Assembly: GCA_964395545.1 (NCBI GenBank) | Contig: CAYNAW010000001.1 | Location: forward strand, 12,886-76,885 | Direction of reading: 5' to 3' | Origin: CAYGVX01 sp964395545 | GTDB lineage: Archaea; Thermoproteota; Bathyarchaeia; Bathyarchaeales; SOJC01 | DNA length: 64,000 bases | Shown: piece after piece, positions 62,614-64,000 of the stretch | Position numbering within the stretch: the first letter of the stretch is position 1 | How the letters are laid out: the number at the start of each line of letters is the position of its first letter | Translations under genes and position numbers: made by a program | The notes under the pieces: model-generated | Told to the model about the DNA's origin: nothing | What the model saw: the letters and a program-made list of their open reading frames with translations, nothing else | Databases searched by the model: none

Positions 62614-63642
62614 TCATCCAAGCCCTAGGATTTCTCTAAGGTATGCGCGGTATGGACCGAGCTTTCCGCCGTAGTTGCCTGCAGTAATCTGAACCATCCC
62701 CGGCACTATGGCAGCTGTCCTTATTCCCACAGCCATCGCCTGCTTCACAGCATCAATGCTGAGTCCGTTGATGACTATTTCATACACGCAATTCACGCCT
62801 TCGGGCACTTCAGAGTCGTCCACCAGCCCTCTTAGCCTGGGACACAGAGGATGATTGGTCGAAGCTTTAAGCTTGTATTTGATGGACCCGGCTTTAGAGC
62901 CAGATCTGCACACGCCTCCGGGAAAGGGCATTATCACTTCTTTGGCTTTACTGCTGATGGCATGTGCAGCTTTCTCTGCAGCCTGCAGACCTGCGGCGTT
63001 GTCTCTTGCCATAATGATGAGGTTGCCCCCTGCGATGGCTTTCATGGCGCCAAACGTGTCGTGTACCACAAACTCGCCCTCCATAACTGGAATCCTCCAG
63101 ACTTTCCTGTCTGCAAGTGTATCTCTTTTCTGGAACCCATCTCCAAAGAGGCGAAGGCTCCGTCCAACTTTTAGCCTTCTCTTAGCGTCTGGTAGAGCGT
63201 CGAACGCGGCGGTTGTGGGGCAAGTCATGATGCACTGTCCAATCCTGAGAACCATCTGGGCTTTCAAGTCGGGCCTAGCTCTGTGATAGAGCTGAATCAG
63301 CGCGCCTACTCTTCCGTCCGGCGTGTTTGCAGGCTGCACGATTCCCTCTATTCCCGCTTCGGCTGGCGACATTATGATCGAACTGGCAAAGCCCGTGGCT
63401 GTTCTCGCGGCCGTCTGCGCCCACTTCTCGCTTTCTGCAGTGATCAAAACACGTCCGACCCACATGCCAAACATTTCGGCGTAAGTGTCGATGATGGTGC
63501 AAGTGTTGCCGGTTTGGCGATGCTGGATTTTGAGCCAGCCTTCTCCTCGTTCCAAAATTTCCAGTTCACTTTCGTTTACGGCGGGTTTCGATTCCGTCTC
63601 GTTCCGCGGCATACTCGAATCCAGCTTTGAGAAGGTGTTCAT
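62614..63642 (-). CDS. mch: Methenyltetrahydromethanopterin cyclohydrolase
   Basis: C1-pathway enzyme that interconverts methenyl- and formyl-tetrahydromethanopterin, used in methanogenesis or the archaeal Wood-Ljungdahl pathway. The 342-residue protein has the conserved opening (ALIQLYHRARPDLKAQMVLRI in part), GQCIMTCPTTAAFDALPD, FPGGVCRSGSKAGSIKYKLK and NCVYEIVINGLS. Family length is about 320; the N-terminal 20 residues are extra, so a later start (MPRNETESK) is possible. It stands alone. Confidence 0.94.
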   Translation of the reverse strand: MNTFSKLDSSMPRNETESKPAVNESELEILERGEGWLKIQHRQTGNTCTIIDTYAEMFGMWVGRVLITAESEKWAQTAARTATGFASSIIMSPAEAGIEGIVQPANTPDGRVGALIQLYHRARPDLKAQMVLRIGQCIMTCPTTAAFDALPDAKRRLKVGRSLRLFGDGFQKRDTLADRKVWRIPVMEGEFVVHDTFGAMKAIAGGNLIIMARDNAAGLQAAEKAAHAISSKAKEVIMPFPGGVCRSGSKAGSIKYKLKASTNHPLCPRLRGLVDDSEVPEGVNCVYEIVINGLSIDAVKQAMAVGIRTAAIVPGMVQITAGNYGGKLGPYRAYLREILGLG

Positions 63643-63794
63643 CGTCCTCTAGACTTTTAGCAGTTGCGGTGTGGTGTTTGTTAGCTCAGAAACTGCAGGT
63701 GGGTGCCGATTAAGGCGAGGGATGCTACCGCATCCAAGCTCTCCTTGGAAGATCTCGCACATCTAGGTGAACCATAGGGAGCAATGGAATCAGT

Positions 63795-64000
63795 TTATGT
63801 TGGCATGGATGAGCGGGCACTCTTTCTAAGTATCTCCGCCTTGTCGGTTCTTTCCCATGTAAAGTCTGGATCATCTCGTCCAAAGTGGCCAAATACCGCG
63901 GTTTTATTGTAGATTGGCCTGAGCAGATTTAGATAGTCGATAATAGCCTTTGGCCTCATGTCAAAGTGCTTTCTCACCAATTCACAGATTTCATCATCAG
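63795..64000 (-). CDS. metK: S-adenosylmethionine synthetase, bacterial MetK type, C-terminal fragment
   Basis: The last ~68 codons of a gene that continues past the right edge. The peptide VRKHFDMRPKAIIDYL ... RPIYNKTAVFGHFGR ... FTWERTDKAEILR matches the C-terminus of bacterial-type MetK (DLRPKGII, RPIYxKTAxYGHFGR, FTWExTDK), not the archaeal MAT family. This suggests acquisition from bacteria. Only the end is visible, so the catalytic part cannot be checked. Confidence 0.85.
   Translation of the reverse strand, partial: DDEICELVRKHFDMRPKAIIDYLNLLRPIYNKTAVFGHFGRDDPDFTWERTDKAEILRKSARSSMPT

Noticed and set aside
1..64000. CRISPR arrays, insertion sequences or prophage
   Set aside because: No regularly spaced repeats, transposase, integrase or phage structural genes were seen on either strand.

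Overview
The window is archaeal. It carries archaeal-type information-processing genes: RadA, aRF1, the SecE-Spt5-L11-L1-L10-L12 block, archaeal AlaRS and LeuRS, RNase P subunit Rpp21, a KEOPS Pcc1 subunit, prefoldin beta and an Rqc2 homolog. It also has TATA-type promoter boxes, many TTG starts, and two tRNA genes with an encoded CCA end. A four-gene Cdv/ESCRT-III cluster, a tetrahydromethanopterin enzyme (Mch), hydrogenase maturation genes and a CO-dehydrogenase-family protein point to an anaerobic TACK-group archaeon. A Bathyarchaeia-like (MCG) lineage is my best guess, but that is inference. The sequence is a scaffold: two runs of exactly 100 N are each flanked by an identical 55-bp repeat, which looks like unmerged contig overlap.

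Layout. 1-2.2 kb: edge of an ECF-type ABC ATPase, then Pcc1 / prefoldin beta / DUF3194-like / DHH phosphoesterase. 2.4-7 kb: tRNA-Gly, radA, two small unknowns, Rqc2 homolog. 7-9.5 kb: type IV pilin-like protein followed by a coiled-coil protein and two proteins with Roadblock/LC7-like domains. 9.6-15.3 kb: SpoIIM-like, flavin-binding and DUF3795 proteins, aRF1, TauE/SafE, RNase HI, CPBP protease. 15.3-19 kb: PRTase-type regulator, mtnA, endA-like, hisS in one direction. 19.2-30.9 kb: a dockerin protein, tRNA-Arg, leuS, alaS, the ribosomal stalk operon, and the divergent Rpp21/CRM pair. 30.9-35.5 kb: two radical SAM proteins resembling the LipS1/LipS2 lipoyl synthase pair, a frameshifted Lrp-like regulator, and small unknowns. 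35.5-41.4 kb: SPFH protein and hypF-C-B-A-D (no hypE). 41.8-46.6 kb: a dockerin protein, a three-gene Smc5-like operon, and a wHTH gene. 47.3-52.7 kb: a CooS-like protein with hybrid-cluster-type ligands, and an Lhr helicase. 52.9-56.5 kb: extra ESCRT-III, cdvA, cdvB, cdvC. 56.7-64 kb: dockerin protein, mobB, citG-like, an ECF S-component-like protein, two paralogous nucleotidyltransferases, mch, and the edge of a bacterial-type metK.

The strongest novelty candidate is the operon at 42517-46256. It encodes a short SMC ATPase whose head resembles eukaryotic Smc5, a protein with a kleisin-like N-terminus, and a winged-helix protein that looks like Nse3/MAGE: a possible minimal archaeal Smc5/6-type complex. 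The second is the CooS-like protein at 47353-49251. It has lost the Ni,Fe-cluster cysteine and carries glutamates and an EQK motif as in hybrid cluster protein, so it is probably not a CO dehydrogenase. Other points are two genes whose best Shine-Dalgarno-supported starts are non-canonical (CTG, ATT), a splicing-endonuclease-like protein lacking the catalytic His, a tRNA-Arg with C33, and a small Roadblock-protein cluster next to a pilin gene.
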